A stretch of DNA of 64,000 nucleotides, taken from contig JBAZNL010000008.1 of the NCBI GenBank assembly GCA_041649275.1, forward strand, positions 1 through 64,000, read 5' to 3'. The notes below the pieces were generated by a model. That model had not been told where the DNA came from. It did no database searches and worked only from the letters and a program-made list of their open reading frames with translations. Shown here one piece after another: positions 17,212 through 28,261 of this stretch. Every line of letters begins with the position of its first letter. The first letter of the stretch is position 1. This DNA comes from Candidatus Izemoplasmatales bacterium. Lineage in GTDB: Bacteria; Bacillota_I; Bacilli_A; Izemoplasmatales; Hujiaoplasmataceae. The position numbers were made by a program, and so were the translations under genes.

Positions 17212-18282
17212 ATGATCAGCAAAGAGTTTTTCAAGGCATTGGACCAGATCGCCATCGAACGCGGCCTCGACCGCGCGAAGATCCTCGACGTGTTCGCCAA
17301 GGGTCTCCTGAACGCCTACAAGAAGGACTACGACGGCTATCAGAACGCCGAAGTCGTCTACAACGAGGACAAGTACGAGATCCAGATCGTGACCACCTCG
17401 ACGGTCGTCGAGACCGTCGACCCGGAGGCCGAGAAGGGAACCCAGATCACCCTCGAGGAAGCGCAGGTTCTCAAGAAGAACGCGAAGATCGGCGACGTGA
17501 TCGAACAGCGGATCACGCCGAAGGACTTCGGCCGCATCGCCGCTTCCTCCGCCAAGCAGATCCTGACGCAGGGGCTGAAGCAGCTCGAACGCGACCACGC
17601 CTACGACCTCTTCGTCGAGAAGACCGGCGAGATGGTGATCGCCGACGTCGTCGCGATCACCGAGGACTTCATCACCCTCAACGTCGGCCACGACACCGAG
17701 ACCTCGATCCCGACCAAGGATTTCCCGCAGAATGACCTCACCCTCGGATCGCAGGTGCGCGTCTACATCACCAAGGTCGAAGCGACGACCAAAGGCCCGA
17801 AGGTGTTCGTCTCGCGCACCGACCGCAACCTCGTCAAGCGCCTGATGGAGAACGCCATCCCCGAACTGCAGGAGGGTGTCGTCGAGATCATGGGCCTCGC
17901 CCGCGACCCGGGCGACCGCTGCAAGGTCTGCGTCATGTCCAACAATCCGAAGGTCGACCCGGTCGGTGCCTGCCTCGGCCGCGGCGGCTCGCGCATCAAG
18001 AGCGTGATCGACTCGCTCGACGGCGAGAAGATCGACGTCTACGCCTGGAACGAGGATCCGCGCATCCTCGTCTCGAACTCGATCTCGCCCGCCAAGACCG
18101 TCGACGTCATCGTCGACGTCAAGGAGAAGACCGCGATCGCCGTCGTCCCGGACGACATGCTTTCGCTCGCCATCGGCAAGAAGGGCCAGAACGCCCGCCT
18201 CGCCGTCCAGTCGAGCGGCTGGAAGATCGACATCAAGTCGGCCACCGATGCCCAGATCCAGGGTCTGAAGCAGGCCGAATGA
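17212..18282 (+). CDS. nusA: transcription termination/antitermination factor NusA
   Basis: A 356-residue NusA that binds RNA polymerase and RNA and modulates pausing, intrinsic termination and antitermination. It has an N-terminal RNAP-binding domain (ALDQIAIERGLDRAKI), an S1 domain with VFVSRTDRNLVKRLM at its end, KH1 (AREPGDRCKVCV-like, here LARDPGDRCKVCVM; then VGACLGRGGSRIKSV) and KH2 ending in LAIGKKGQNARLA. It stops after KH2, without the C-terminal acidic repeats of proteobacterial NusA, as is usual in Bacillota. It is preceded by AGGAGAGA. Confidence 0.96.
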   Translation: MISKEFFKALDQIAIERGLDRAKILDVFAKGLLNAYKKDYDGYQNAEVVYNEDKYEIQIVTTSTVVETVDPEAEKGTQITLEEAQVLKKNAKIGDVIEQRITPKDFGRIAASSAKQILTQGLKQLERDHAYDLFVEKTGEMVIADVVAITEDFITLNVGHDTETSIPTKDFPQNDLTLGSQVRVYITKVEATTKGPKVFVSRTDRNLVKRLMENAIPELQEGVVEIMGLARDPGDRCKVCVMSNNPKVDPVGACLGRGGSRIKSVIDSLDGEKIDVYAWNEDPRILVSNSISPAKTVDVIVDVKEKTAIAVVPDDMLSLAIGKKGQNARLAVQSSGWKIDIKSATDAQIQGLKQAE

Positions 18283-18301
18283 CCGAAACGGAGGCGTTTC
18301 G

Positions 18302-18568
18302 ATGAACAAGGTCCGGAAGATTCCGCTCCGCAAGTGCGTCGTCACCGGCGAGCGGTGCGAGAAGAAACAGCTGATCCGCGTCGTCCGCAGTCCGGAAGGC
18401 GTCGTCACCGTCGATCCGACCGGCAAGGCGAACGGCCGCGGCGCGTATCTGAAGAACGATCCCGTCGTGATCCGGCAGGCGCAGAAGACGAAGGTCCTCG
18501 AACGCCATCTGGAGACCGCGGTTCCCGACGCCGTCTACGAGGAACTCCTCAAGAAGGCATCCGCATGA
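18302..18568 (+). CDS. rnpM: YlxR/RnpM family RNA-binding protein
   Basis: An 88-residue YlxR protein with the family hallmarks RKCVVTGERCEKKQLIRVVR and NGRGAYL. The B. subtilis homologue was described as an RNase P modulator (RnpM). It sits in its conserved place between nusA and ylxQ. The stop overlaps the next start (ATGA), indicating coupling to ylxQ. Confidence 0.92.
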   Translation: MNKVRKIPLRKCVVTGERCEKKQLIRVVRSPEGVVTVDPTGKANGRGAYLKNDPVVIRQAQKTKVLERHLETAVPDAVYEELLKKASA

Positions 18569-18882
18569 ACAAGGCCAAGATCCTCGGCGCCCTCGGCCTC
18601 GCCCGCCGCGCGGGCAAGCTTCTGCTCGGCGAAGACCAGGTCCTCGACGCCCTGAAGAAGGGTGCCGTCGACTTCGTCCTGCTCGCTTGCGACGCCGGTC
18701 CCAACACGACGAAACGGACGACCGACAAGACGTCCTTCCATCGCGTGCCCCTCGCCACCGTCCTGAACGGTGAAGAGATGGCCGCCGCGACGGGACGGAA
18801 GATCCTGAAGGTCGCCGGAATCAGCGACCGCGGATTCGCGGCCCTGATCCAAGGTGCGCTCGACGCGCCGGAACAACCATGA
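18565..18882 (+). CDS. ylxQ: L7Ae-family ribosomal/K-turn binding protein YlxQ
   Basis: A 105-residue member of the L7Ae/L30e family that binds kink-turn RNA, from the conserved nusA-infB locus. LGALGLARRAGKLLLGEDQV is the family opening and a central FVLLACDAGPNTTKR segment follows. It starts at ATG 18565, overlapping the rnpM stop by four bases, and infB begins 13 bases after its end. A specific RNA target is not known. Confidence 0.9.
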   Translation: MNKAKILGALGLARRAGKLLLGEDQVLDALKKGAVDFVLLACDAGPNTTKRTTDKTSFHRVPLATVLNGEEMAAATGRKILKVAGISDRGFAALIQGALDAPEQP

Positions 18883-18895
18883 AAGAGGTGGAAAC

Positions 18896-20743
<1,848 letters not shown>

Positions 20744-20744
20744 C

Positions 20745-21074
20745 GTGGCCAAGGTCGACCGGCTGGAAACGCTGGTGATGCGGGAACTCTCCGAGATCAT
20801 CCGCACCGAAGTGAAGGACGACCTCGGCTTCATCACGATCACCGGCGTGCGGATCACGAACGAGCTCTCCTACATGTACGCGTACTACACCGTCCTCGGG
20901 AAACCCGAGGAGAAGGAACGCGTCGCGCAGGCGCTCGAACGCGCCAACGGGTTCATCAAGAACCGGATCGCCCTGCGCGTCAAGATGCGCAAGGTGCCCG
21001 AACTCGTCTTCCGCTACGACGAATCGTACGAGAAGGGCATGAAGATCGACAGCATCATCCGAAACATCCAGTGA
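20745..21074 (+). CDS. rbfA: ribosome-binding factor A
   Basis: A 109-residue RbfA, a KH-fold protein needed for maturation of the 5' end of 16S rRNA and for cold-shock growth. It shows VMRELSEIIRTEVKDDLGF and the C-terminal VPELVFRYDES block of the family. It starts with GTG at 20745, one base after the infB stop and within reach of the AGAGGTGAAG at the end of infB, so translation is coupled. It is the last gene of the operon and is followed by a strong terminator. Confidence 0.93.
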   Translation: MAKVDRLETLVMRELSEIIRTEVKDDLGFITITGVRITNELSYMYAYYTVLGKPEEKERVAQALERANGFIKNRIALRVKMRKVPELVFRYDESYEKGMKIDSIIRNIQ

Positions 21075-21079
21075 ATGAA

Positions 21080-21105
21080 CGCCCCGGAGTGATCCGGGGC
21101 GTTTT
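21080..21105 (+). terminator. intrinsic terminator of the nusA-infB operon
   Basis: CGCCCCGGA/TCCGGGGCG with a four-base loop and TTTT. Confidence 0.9.
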
Positions 21106-21124
21106 CTACATCCGCGTGGTTCTG

Positions 21125-21133
21125 TGATATAAT
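21125..21133 (+). promoter_or_regulatory. extended -10 promoter for uvrC
   Basis: TGATATAAT. The AGGAGG of uvrC begins seven bases after it, so the leader would be only about 14 nt. Confidence 0.65.
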
Positions 21134-21153
21134 GGAACGAGGAGGTGGTGCGC

Positions 21154-22923
21154 ATGAACGACCTGATCGCCGAAAGACTCGCGACCCTGCCGGAACGCCC
21201 GGGCAGCTACCAGATGCGCGATGCGTCCGGTACGATCATCTACGTCGGGAAGGCGAAGAACCTGAAGAACCGCGTGAAGACGTATTTCATCGGCTCGCAC
21301 GACCTCAAGACGACGAAACTCGTCGCCGACGTCGCCGACTTCACCTACATCGTCACGAAGACCGAACTCGAGGCCTTCCTGCTCGAACTCTCGCTCATCA
21401 AGGAGCACCGGCCGAAGTACAACATCATGCTGATGGACGACCGGACCTACCCCTACATCGAAATCACCGACGAGAAGCATCCGCGCGTCGTGATCACGCG
21501 CCGCCTCGACCGGAAGAAGAAAAACGTCTTCGGCCCCTTCCCGGACGCGGGATCGGCGCGCGAGACGCTGTTGCTCATCCACCGCATCTTCCCGCTCCGC
21601 AAGTGCGACACCCTGCCGAAGAAGGTCTGCCTCTACTACCACATGGGCCAGTGCCTCGGCAACTGCGTGAACGAGATTCCCGCGGAAACGACCGCGGCGA
21701 TCGTCGCCGACGTCGCCAAGTTCCTTTCCGGCAACGACCAGGACCTTCTCCGCGACCTGCGCGTCCGGATGGCCGACCACGCCGAGAAACTCGAATTCGA
21801 GAAGGCGAAGGAACTCAAGGACCTGATCGCCGCCGTCGAGAAGACCACCGAGCGCCAGCAGGTGATGTTCTCCGACCTCCTCGACCGCGACGCGGTCGCC
21901 TACGCCGCCGACGAGTCCCACCTCGCGATCACGATCGTCTTCATGCGCAAGGGGCGGATCGTGATGACCGACGCCGAAATCGTCGACTACTACCAGACTC
22001 CCGAGGAGGCCTTCCTCGATTTCGTCGCGCGCTTCTACGCGAAGCATCCCGTCCCCGCCGAGGTCCTGCTTCCCAAAGGGACCGATCTCGAATTCCTCGC
22101 GCCGGTCCTCGGCGTCGCCGCGAAGATCCCCCTCCGCGGAAACAAGACGAAGCTTGCGGAAATGGCCCTGGCGAACGCTCGGATCCATCTCGAGAACAAC
22201 CTCGACCAGCATCTCCGGAAATATGCGAAGACCGTCGGCGCCGCCGCCGAACTCGGCCGCATCCTCGGCATCCCGGCCCCGAAGCGGATCGAGTGCTTCG
22301 ACAACTCCCATACCCTCGGTACCGATCCGGTGTCGGCGATGGTCGTCTTCCAGGACGGCTCGCCGGATCGTAAAAGCTACCGCAAGTATCAGATCAGGAC
22401 GGCCGCGAAGGGCGACGATCCCGGCGCGATGAAGGAGATCGTCTACCGCCGCTACCAGAAGATGCTGATGACCGACTCCGTCGACCGGCCCGACCTCGTG
22501 ATCATGGACGGAGGCCTCGCCCAGGTGCGCGCCTGCAAGGAGATCCTCGCGTCGCTTTACGTCGACCTCCCCGTGATCGGCCTCAGGAAGGACGAGTTCC
22601 ACCGCACCGACGCGATCATCGCCCTCGACGAGTCGGTCGTGCCGCTCGACCGGCACGCACCGCTCTACGTCCTCCTGAACAAGATCCAGGAGGAGGCCCA
22701 CCGCTTCGCGATCACCTATCACCGCGAGAAACGCTCCAAGCAGATCTACGCCTCGATCCTCGACGCAATCCCGAAGGTCGGGAAGGCGACGAAGACGAAG
22801 CTGCTTGAAAAGTACCGGACGATCGAGAACATCCGGAACGCTCCCGACGAGGAACTGAAGGCGCTCGGGATCACGACGGAAGCCATCGGGAACCTGAGGA
22901 TCGCGCTGGCGGCGCACAAGTGA
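21154..22923 (+). CDS. uvrC: excinuclease ABC subunit C
   Basis: A 589-residue UvrC, the nuclease subunit that makes both incisions in nucleotide excision repair with UvrAB. It has an N-terminal GIY-YIG domain (PGSYQMRDASGTIIYVGKAK region), a Cys cluster in KCDTLPKKVCLYYHMGQCLG, a UVR domain near KLEFEKAKELKDLI, an RNase H-like domain (IECFDNSH and VIMDGGLAQV) and C-terminal HhH motifs (AIPKVGKATKTKLLEKY). The ATG at 21154 is chosen over the GTG at 21145 because only the former is properly spaced from AGGAGG. It forms its own transcription unit. Confidence 0.96.
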   Translation: MNDLIAERLATLPERPGSYQMRDASGTIIYVGKAKNLKNRVKTYFIGSHDLKTTKLVADVADFTYIVTKTELEAFLLELSLIKEHRPKYNIMLMDDRTYPYIEITDEKHPRVVITRRLDRKKKNVFGPFPDAGSARETLLLIHRIFPLRKCDTLPKKVCLYYHMGQCLGNCVNEIPAETTAAIVADVAKFLSGNDQDLLRDLRVRMADHAEKLEFEKAKELKDLIAAVEKTTERQQVMFSDLLDRDAVAYAADESHLAITIVFMRKGRIVMTDAEIVDYYQTPEEAFLDFVARFYAKHPVPAEVLLPKGTDLEFLAPVLGVAAKIPLRGNKTKLAEMALANARIHLENNLDQHLRKYAKTVGAAAELGRILGIPAPKRIECFDNSHTLGTDPVSAMVVFQDGSPDRKSYRKYQIRTAAKGDDPGAMKEIVYRRYQKMLMTDSVDRPDLVIMDGGLAQVRACKEILASLYVDLPVIGLRKDEFHRTDAIIALDESVVPLDRHAPLYVLLNKIQEEAHRFAITYHREKRSKQIYASILDAIPKVGKATKTKLLEKYRTIENIRNAPDEELKALGITTEAIGNLRIALAAHK

Positions 22924-22960
22924 CCGCCCGCGCGATTTTTTCATCGACTCGGCGTAATTG

Positions 22961-22969
22961 TGGTAAAAT
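22961..22969 (+). promoter_or_regulatory. extended -10 promoter for the exonuclease gene
   Basis: TGGTAAAAT, 18 bases before the ATG at 22988. Confidence 0.6.
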
Positions 22970-22987
22970 GGTATCTAGGTGATTTTC

Positions 22988-23980
22988 ATGTCTGTATCCG
23001 TTTTCGGCCGCCTGCACGCGGTCTTCGAGGAAATCCGCGTCGTTTCGCTCCGCCGCGGCTCGCGAATCGAGTTCTTCTACATGGGCAAGGGGATGTTCGC
23101 GTCGTTCCTCCAGTATCTCGGGGAAGGCGTCTATGTCTGGATGACCGTCTCCGACCTGGCGAAGAAGACCCGCGGCGTCCAAACCCGTTTCGTCGAAAGA
23201 ATCGACCGGCTGATGCTGCCGCACGGCGCGACGCCGAAGGTCTTCTACGACGCCAATCTGATCAAATCCGGCATCCGCACGCTCGTGAACGCGCGGAAGC
23301 CGAAGCTCTTCATCGACTTCGAGATGTCGATGCCGCCGTTCAAGTACAATCCCGACTTCATCTCCGAACTGATCCAGTGCGGGATGATCCTCACCGACGA
23401 CACTGGCAACACGCTCGAGGAGCACACGACGTTCATCCGTCCGTTCATGTTCCCGGAGATCACGGACCGCACCCGCAAGTTCCTCAAGATCACCCAGGGG
23501 TCGATCAACCAGGGCATCGAGTTTCCCGAATTCCACGGCTTGCTGGACCGCATCATCACCCAATATCGGCCGATGGTGATGGTATGGGGACAGAACGACA
23601 TCATCGAACTCCGCAAGGCCGCGCTCTACCACCGCATGCCCGACATCACCAAGAAGGCCCAGTTCGTCGACCTCCTGAAGCTCCACAAGAACTATTTCGG
23701 ACTCAAGAACGACGTCGGCCTCTTCAACGCCTACAGGGTCTATTCCGAGATCGATCCCGAGAAGCAGGCGCACGACGCACTCGAGGACGCGACCGTCACG
23801 AAACTCGTCTACGAGGGATTCCGCAAGGTCTGCAACGGCGACTCGAACGTCGTCTTCAAGAACCCCGAACCGGCACCGGCGAAACCCGCGCCCGAAGCCG
23901 CGAAGGCCGAACCCGCGCCGACGCCCGCCGTGGCCTCCGAAGGGATGCCCGTCCCCGCACCCCAACCCGCCGCGTCATGA
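22988..23980 (+). CDS. DEDDh-family 3'-5' exonuclease with Pro/Ala-rich tail
   Basis: A 330-residue protein with a C-terminal DnaQ/KapD-like exonuclease domain. All five DEDDh residues can be placed: D110 and E112 (LFIDFEMSMP), D204 (WGQNDIIEL), H262 and D267 (QAHDALEDAT). About 100 N-terminal residues form an extra domain I do not recognise, and residues about 290-330 are a low-complexity Pro/Ala/Lys/Glu tail. A nuclease role on DNA or RNA ends follows from the family; the substrate is unknown. It could be related to KapD-type RNA exonucleases. Start ATG 22988 has AGGTGAT upstream. It converges with the RNase J gene across a shared terminator. Confidence 0.75.
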   Translation: MSVSVFGRLHAVFEEIRVVSLRRGSRIEFFYMGKGMFASFLQYLGEGVYVWMTVSDLAKKTRGVQTRFVERIDRLMLPHGATPKVFYDANLIKSGIRTLVNARKPKLFIDFEMSMPPFKYNPDFISELIQCGMILTDDTGNTLEEHTTFIRPFMFPEITDRTRKFLKITQGSINQGIEFPEFHGLLDRIITQYRPMVMVWGQNDIIELRKAALYHRMPDITKKAQFVDLLKLHKNYFGLKNDVGLFNAYRVYSEIDPEKQAHDALEDATVTKLVYEGFRKVCNGDSNVVFKNPEPAPAKPAPEAAKAEPAPTPAVASEGMPVPAPQPAAS

Positions 23981-23981
23981 C

Positions 23982-24020
23982 AAAACGAAGAGATCCGCAG
24001 ACACGGATCTCTTCGTTTTT
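23982..24020. terminator. bidirectional terminator between exonuclease and RNase J genes
   Basis: Sixteen-base perfect stem (AAAACGAAGAGATCCG with its complement at 24004-24019) and six-base loop, A-tract on one side and T-tract on the other, so it works for both convergent genes. Confidence 0.92.
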
Positions 24021-24039
24021 CATCTGTTTTCGGAGTCTT

Positions 24040-25719
24040 CTACAGCACCATGATCACAGGCATGATCATGGGGGTGCGGTTGGTCTTCTCCTGCAGGTAC
24101 TTCCCGAGCGTCTTGACGAGGTCGGACTTGATTCCGCCGATGTTGATCTTCTTCCCGACGGCGAGATAGCGGTCGGTGACGTCGAGGGCGAGTTCCTGAA
24201 GCTTCTTCACCATCGGATCGCTATCCTTCATGAAAAGGAACCCCTTGGAGATCACGGTCGGAACGCAGATGACTTCCTTGCGGTCCTGGTTGATCGTCAT
24301 CACGACCGACAGAAGACCGTCCTCGGAAAGTTCGCGGCGGTCCTTGATCACCTGGCTGCCGATCTCGCCGATCGCGGCGCCGTCGACGTACACGTCGGCG
24401 GCGTGAACCTTGCCGGCGACGCGGGCGGTGTTGATGGTCAGGGCGAGGACGTCGCCGTTGTCCATGATGAAGACGTTCTCCTTCGGGACGCCGCAGTCGA
24501 CGCCGAGTTCGGCGTGCTTCATGAGCATCCGGTATTCGCCGTGGATCGGCATGAAGAAGCGCGGCTTCATCAGCTTGAGCATCAGCTTGAGTTCATTCTG
24601 GCCGCCGTGACCGGAGGCGTGGACGTCGGCGAACGGGGACTGTGTGACGACCGTGGCGCCGTTCTTGTAGAGCAGGTTGATGGTCTTGTTCACCGACTCC
24701 TGATTGCCCGGGATCGGCGAGGAGGAGAGCACGACCGTATCGCCCGGGATGAGCGAGATCTGCTTGTGGGAACCGGAGGCGATGCGCGTCAGGGCGGAGA
24801 GCGGTTCGCCCTGGGAGCCGGTGCAGAGGATCGTGAGGTTGCGGCGGTTGATCGAGGTCATGTTCCTGCCGTAGATGAATGTACCTTCCGGCGCCTTGAT
24901 GTACTTCATTTCGGAACCGACTTCGATCGTCGATTCCATCGAGCGCCCGAAGACGGCGACCTTCCGGTTGGTCTTGACGGAGGCGTCGACGATCTGCTGG
25001 ATGCGGTGCACGTTCGAGGCGAAGGTGGAGATGATGACGCGCCCCTCGATCTTCCGGAACAGGTCGTGGATCGTCTCGGCGACGGCGCGTTCGGAGGCGG
25101 TGAAGTCCTCAAGTTCGGCGTTGGTCGAGTCCGAGAGCAGGCACAGGACGCCCTGTTCGCCGATCCTCGCCATCTTCTGGTAGTTGGCGTCCATGAAGGT
25201 CGGCGTGAAGTCGAACTTGAAGTCGCCGGTGTGGACGATCGTTCCCGACGGCGTCTTGATGGTGATTCCGAAGGAATCGGGGATCGAGTGGTTCGTGCGG
25301 AAGAAGCCGATCTCCATGAACGCGAAGCGGAAGACGGAGGTTTCGGCGTACTCGATGATCTTGGCGCTCACGCCGCGGTACTCCTCGAGCTTCTTCTTGA
25401 TCAGACCGACGGTGAGGCCCGATGCGTAAATGGCGGGAATCCGGACCTGCTTGAGCAGGAAGGGAATGCCGCCGATGTGGTCTTCGTGGCCGTGCGTGAG
25501 GAAAAGGCCTCGGATCTTGTCCTGGTTTTCGATCAGGTAGGCGTAATCGGGGATGACATAGTCGATGCCCATCAGGTATTCGTCCGGGAACAAAAGCCCG
25601 GAGTCGATGATGACGAGATCGTCGCCGTATTCGACGCAGTACATGTTCTTGCCGACTTCGCCCAGACCCCCGAGTGCGAAAACCCCGACTTCGTTGCGCT
25701 GAAGCAGCGGGTTCTGCAT
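24040..25719 (-). CDS. rnj: ribonuclease J
   Basis: A 559-residue RNase J, the metallo-beta-lactamase/beta-CASP ribonuclease with 5'-3' exo- and endonuclease activity that drives mRNA decay and rRNA processing in Bacillota. The zinc motif LTHGHEDHIGG is at residues 75-85, and beta-CASP features (IISTFASNVHRIQQI, FGRSMES, CTGSQGEP and SGHGGQNEL) follow in order, with the C-terminal domain complete. Only one paralogue is in view, so J1 versus J2 cannot be told. Its ATG has AAAGGA 13 bases upstream, a rather long spacing. A good promoter lies at 25770-25798. Confidence 0.94.
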   Translation of the reverse strand: MQNPLLQRNEVGVFALGGLGEVGKNMYCVEYGDDLVIIDSGLLFPDEYLMGIDYVIPDYAYLIENQDKIRGLFLTHGHEDHIGGIPFLLKQVRIPAIYASGLTVGLIKKKLEEYRGVSAKIIEYAETSVFRFAFMEIGFFRTNHSIPDSFGITIKTPSGTIVHTGDFKFDFTPTFMDANYQKMARIGEQGVLCLLSDSTNAELEDFTASERAVAETIHDLFRKIEGRVIISTFASNVHRIQQIVDASVKTNRKVAVFGRSMESTIEVGSEMKYIKAPEGTFIYGRNMTSINRRNLTILCTGSQGEPLSALTRIASGSHKQISLIPGDTVVLSSSPIPGNQESVNKTINLLYKNGATVVTQSPFADVHASGHGGQNELKLMLKLMKPRFFMPIHGEYRMLMKHAELGVDCGVPKENVFIMDNGDVLALTINTARVAGKVHAADVYVDGAAIGEIGSQVIKDRRELSEDGLLSVVMTINQDRKEVICVPTVISKGFLFMKDSDPMVKKLQELALDVTDRYLAVGKKINIGGIKSDLVKTLGKYLQEKTNRTPMIMPVIMVL

Positions 25720-25769
25720 GGTGTGGATGAAATCCTTTCTGTGATTCTGGATGGAACCAAGTTATATCC

Positions 25770-25798
25770 ATTATACTCACTTCGACCCGATTATGCAA
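25770..25798 (-). promoter_or_regulatory. promoter of the RNase J gene
   Basis: On the minus strand TTGCAT, 17 bases, TATAAT, giving a leader of about 45 nt. Confidence 0.75.
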
Positions 25799-25871
25799 AC
25801 GAATGGGCGAATTTTCATCCGCGATCGCACCGACTGCGGGCGGATGTCTTCTTTCCTATCGGTTTCCGGTA

Positions 25872-25880
25872 TGGTATACT
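25872..25880 (+). promoter_or_regulatory. extended -10 promoter for priA-fmt
   Basis: TGGTATACT, 22 bases before the priA ATG; divergent from the RNase J promoter. Confidence 0.6.
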
Positions 25881-25901
25881 ATCAATGCGGGAGGTGATGC
25901 C

Positions 25902-28247
25902 ATGATTGCCAAGATTCTGATCGACGTTCCGGCGAAGGCCGTCGACCGGCTGTTCGATTATGCGGTGCCGCCCGAATTCGCGGACGTTCTGGAGATCGGG
26001 ATGCGCGTGATCGTCCCCTTCGGACCTCGCGAAGCGATGGGATTCTGCCTCGAACTCGCCGACGTTTCGGACTATCCGAAGGAACTGAAGCCGATATCGC
26101 TCGTGCTCGACATCGAGCCCTATCTCACCCCCGAACTGATCGAACTCGCCAAGAAGCTGGCGATCGACACGACCTCGACCCTGATCAAGGTGCTCGAGAC
26201 CATGCTTCCCGCCGCCCTGAAGGCGGTCTACACCCCCAAGTTCACCCTCGAGAACGAAATCCGCCTGCCGCTGTCCCTGAAGCCGCTGTTCGCCGGAAAG
26301 TCGGAAATCCTGATGGACAAATCGCTTGCGCCCTATGCCGCGGACATCAAGAAGGCGGTCCGTCTTGACGCGATCCGGCAGGGGTACGACATCCGATCGA
26401 AAAGCCGGCCGCAGTTCGTCCGCTGCGTGAAGCTCGTCGACGCCAACCACATCGCCAAGACGGAGAAGCATCTTGCGGTCCTCGAGCATCTGAAGAAATG
26501 CGAGGATCGGACCGCCGTCCTGTCCGCCATGCTCGAGGAGCTGCATCTCACCGAATCCGTGGTCCGTACCCTTGAGAAGAAGAACGTCGTCTCGGTCTTC
26601 GACCGCGAAACGTATCGCGACATCGAGTCGCTCCGGCCGGAGCACGACAAACGCGTCACCCTGAACGAACTGCAGGCGGTCGCGCGCGAAGCGATCGTCG
26701 GCGCGCTCGGCAGCGGCACGACCTTCCTCCTTCACGGCGTCACCGGGTCGGGGAAGACCGAAGTCTACCTCGCGGTCATCGAAGAGGTCCTCGCCCGCGG
26801 GCAGGAGGTCATCTTCCTCGTTCCCGAAATCGCTCTCACGCCGATGATGGTGAACCGGTTCAAGGGTCGCTTCCACGACCGCGTCGCCGTCCTCCATTCC
26901 GCCCTCTCGATCGGCGAGAAGTACGACGAGTGGCGGAAGATCATCCGTCATGAAGCATCGATCGTCATCGGTGCGAGAAGTGCCGTGTTCGCGCCCTTTA
27001 CCAACCTCGGACTGATCGTCGTCGACGAGTGCCACGAGGCGACATACAAGCAGGACGACATGCCCAAGTACTATGCCATCGACGTCGCCGTCCGGCGCGC
27101 CGAATCCTGTCGCGCACCGATCGTGCTCGGTTCCGCGACACCGAACATCGAGACCTATGCCCGCGTCAAGCGCGGCTACTTCCGACTGCTCGAACTCCCC
27201 GAACGGGCGCAGAACGCGAAGATCCCCGAAGTCGAGGTCGTCGACATGAAGGCGGAGTTCAAGCGCGGGAACCAGGGATCCTTCTCGGAGCTGCTGCAGC
27301 GCGAGATCGCGCTTCGGCTCGAGCGCGGCGAACAGGCGATCCTGCTTCTCAACCGGCGCGGCTACCATACCTTCGTGATCTGCCGCGACTGCGGGCACGT
27401 CATCCAGTGCCCGAACTGCGACATCTCGCTCACCTACCACGAGACCGACCATTCGCTCAAGTGCCACTATTGCGGACACCGGCAGGACGTCGTCCGCAAG
27501 TGCCCGAAGTGCGGCGGGGAATCCCTGCAGTACATGGGTGCCGGCACCCAGCGCATCGAAGAAGAGCTGCGCGGTCTCTTTCCGGCAGCGCGGATCGTCC
27601 GCATGGACAACGACACGACGCGGCTCAAGAACGCCCACGAGAAGCTGTTGAACGAATTCGAGGAACAGGGCGACATCCTCCTCGGGACGCAGATGATCGC
27701 CAAAGGTCTCGACTTTCCGCGCGTGACCCTCGTCGGGATCATCCAGGCCGACGGCAGCCTGTACCGCGCCGATTTCCGGGCGCCCGAACAGACGTTCCAG
27801 CTGATCATGCAGGTCTCCGGCCGCGCCGGCCGAAGCGACCTCGAGGGCAAGGTCGTCGTCCAGGCCTTCAATCCCGCCCATTACGCGATCCGCTATGCGG
27901 TCGCCAACGACTACCTCGGGTTCTACCATTACGAGATGTCGCTCAGGAAGCTCGCGAAGTACGTTCCGTTCTACTACCTCGCCGAGATCGTCCTGACGGG
28001 CGAGAATGTCCGCGACATCTTCATCCGCGGCAAGGACATCGCCAAGTCGCTCCGGTCGGGCCTCACCGCCGAGGCGATCGTCCTCGGCCCGGTGCTGCCG
28101 CAGGTCGCGCGCATCCGCAACAGGTATTCGTGCCAGATCCTCGTGAAGTATCGCAACGAACCTGCGCTCGACGATCTGCTGTTCGATACGATCGAGAAGT
28201 ATGCGACGGACGAGATCTACGTGAACGTCGACAAGAGTCCGATGTGA
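25902..28247 (+). CDS. priA: primosomal replication protein N' (PriA helicase)
   Basis: A 781-residue PriA, the 3'-5' helicase that recognises stalled forks and reloads the replisome. It has the N-terminal 3'BD domain (DVPAKAVDRLFDYAVP), a helicase core with Walker A GVTGSGKTEVY, a DExH box reading DECHEATYKQDD (most PriA have DEEH), and a zinc-binding insertion with eight cysteines (CRDCG, CPNC, CHYCG, CPKCG) inside the helicase core. The GSATPNIETY and QVSGRAGRSD motifs are also present. Start ATG 25902 follows GGGAGGTGA. It is 14 bases upstream of fmt, a common Bacillota pairing. Confidence 0.95.
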   Translation: MIAKILIDVPAKAVDRLFDYAVPPEFADVLEIGMRVIVPFGPREAMGFCLELADVSDYPKELKPISLVLDIEPYLTPELIELAKKLAIDTTSTLIKVLETMLPAALKAVYTPKFTLENEIRLPLSLKPLFAGKSEILMDKSLAPYAADIKKAVRLDAIRQGYDIRSKSRPQFVRCVKLVDANHIAKTEKHLAVLEHLKKCEDRTAVLSAMLEELHLTESVVRTLEKKNVVSVFDRETYRDIESLRPEHDKRVTLNELQAVAREAIVGALGSGTTFLLHGVTGSGKTEVYLAVIEEVLARGQEVIFLVPEIALTPMMVNRFKGRFHDRVAVLHSALSIGEKYDEWRKIIRHEASIVIGARSAVFAPFTNLGLIVVDECHEATYKQDDMPKYYAIDVAVRRAESCRAPIVLGSATPNIETYARVKRGYFRLLELPERAQNAKIPEVEVVDMKAEFKRGNQGSFSELLQREIALRLERGEQAILLLNRRGYHTFVICRDCGHVIQCPNCDISLTYHETDHSLKCHYCGHRQDVVRKCPKCGGESLQYMGAGTQRIEEELRGLFPAARIVRMDNDTTRLKNAHEKLLNEFEEQGDILLGTQMIAKGLDFPRVTLVGIIQADGSLYRADFRAPEQTFQLIMQVSGRAGRSDLEGKVVVQAFNPAHYAIRYAVANDYLGFYHYEMSLRKLAKYVPFYYLAEIVLTGENVRDIFIRGKDIAKSLRSGLTAEAIVLGPVLPQVARIRNRYSCQILVKYRNEPALDDLLFDTIEKYATDEIYVNVDKSPM

Positions 28248-28261
28248 AGGAGGGAACCGCA

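Noticed and set aside
22960..25905. 981-codon plus-strand frame opposite the RNase J gene
   Set aside because: It runs through two clear genes and a bidirectional terminator and has no motif. RNase J on the minus strand carries all catalytic motifs.
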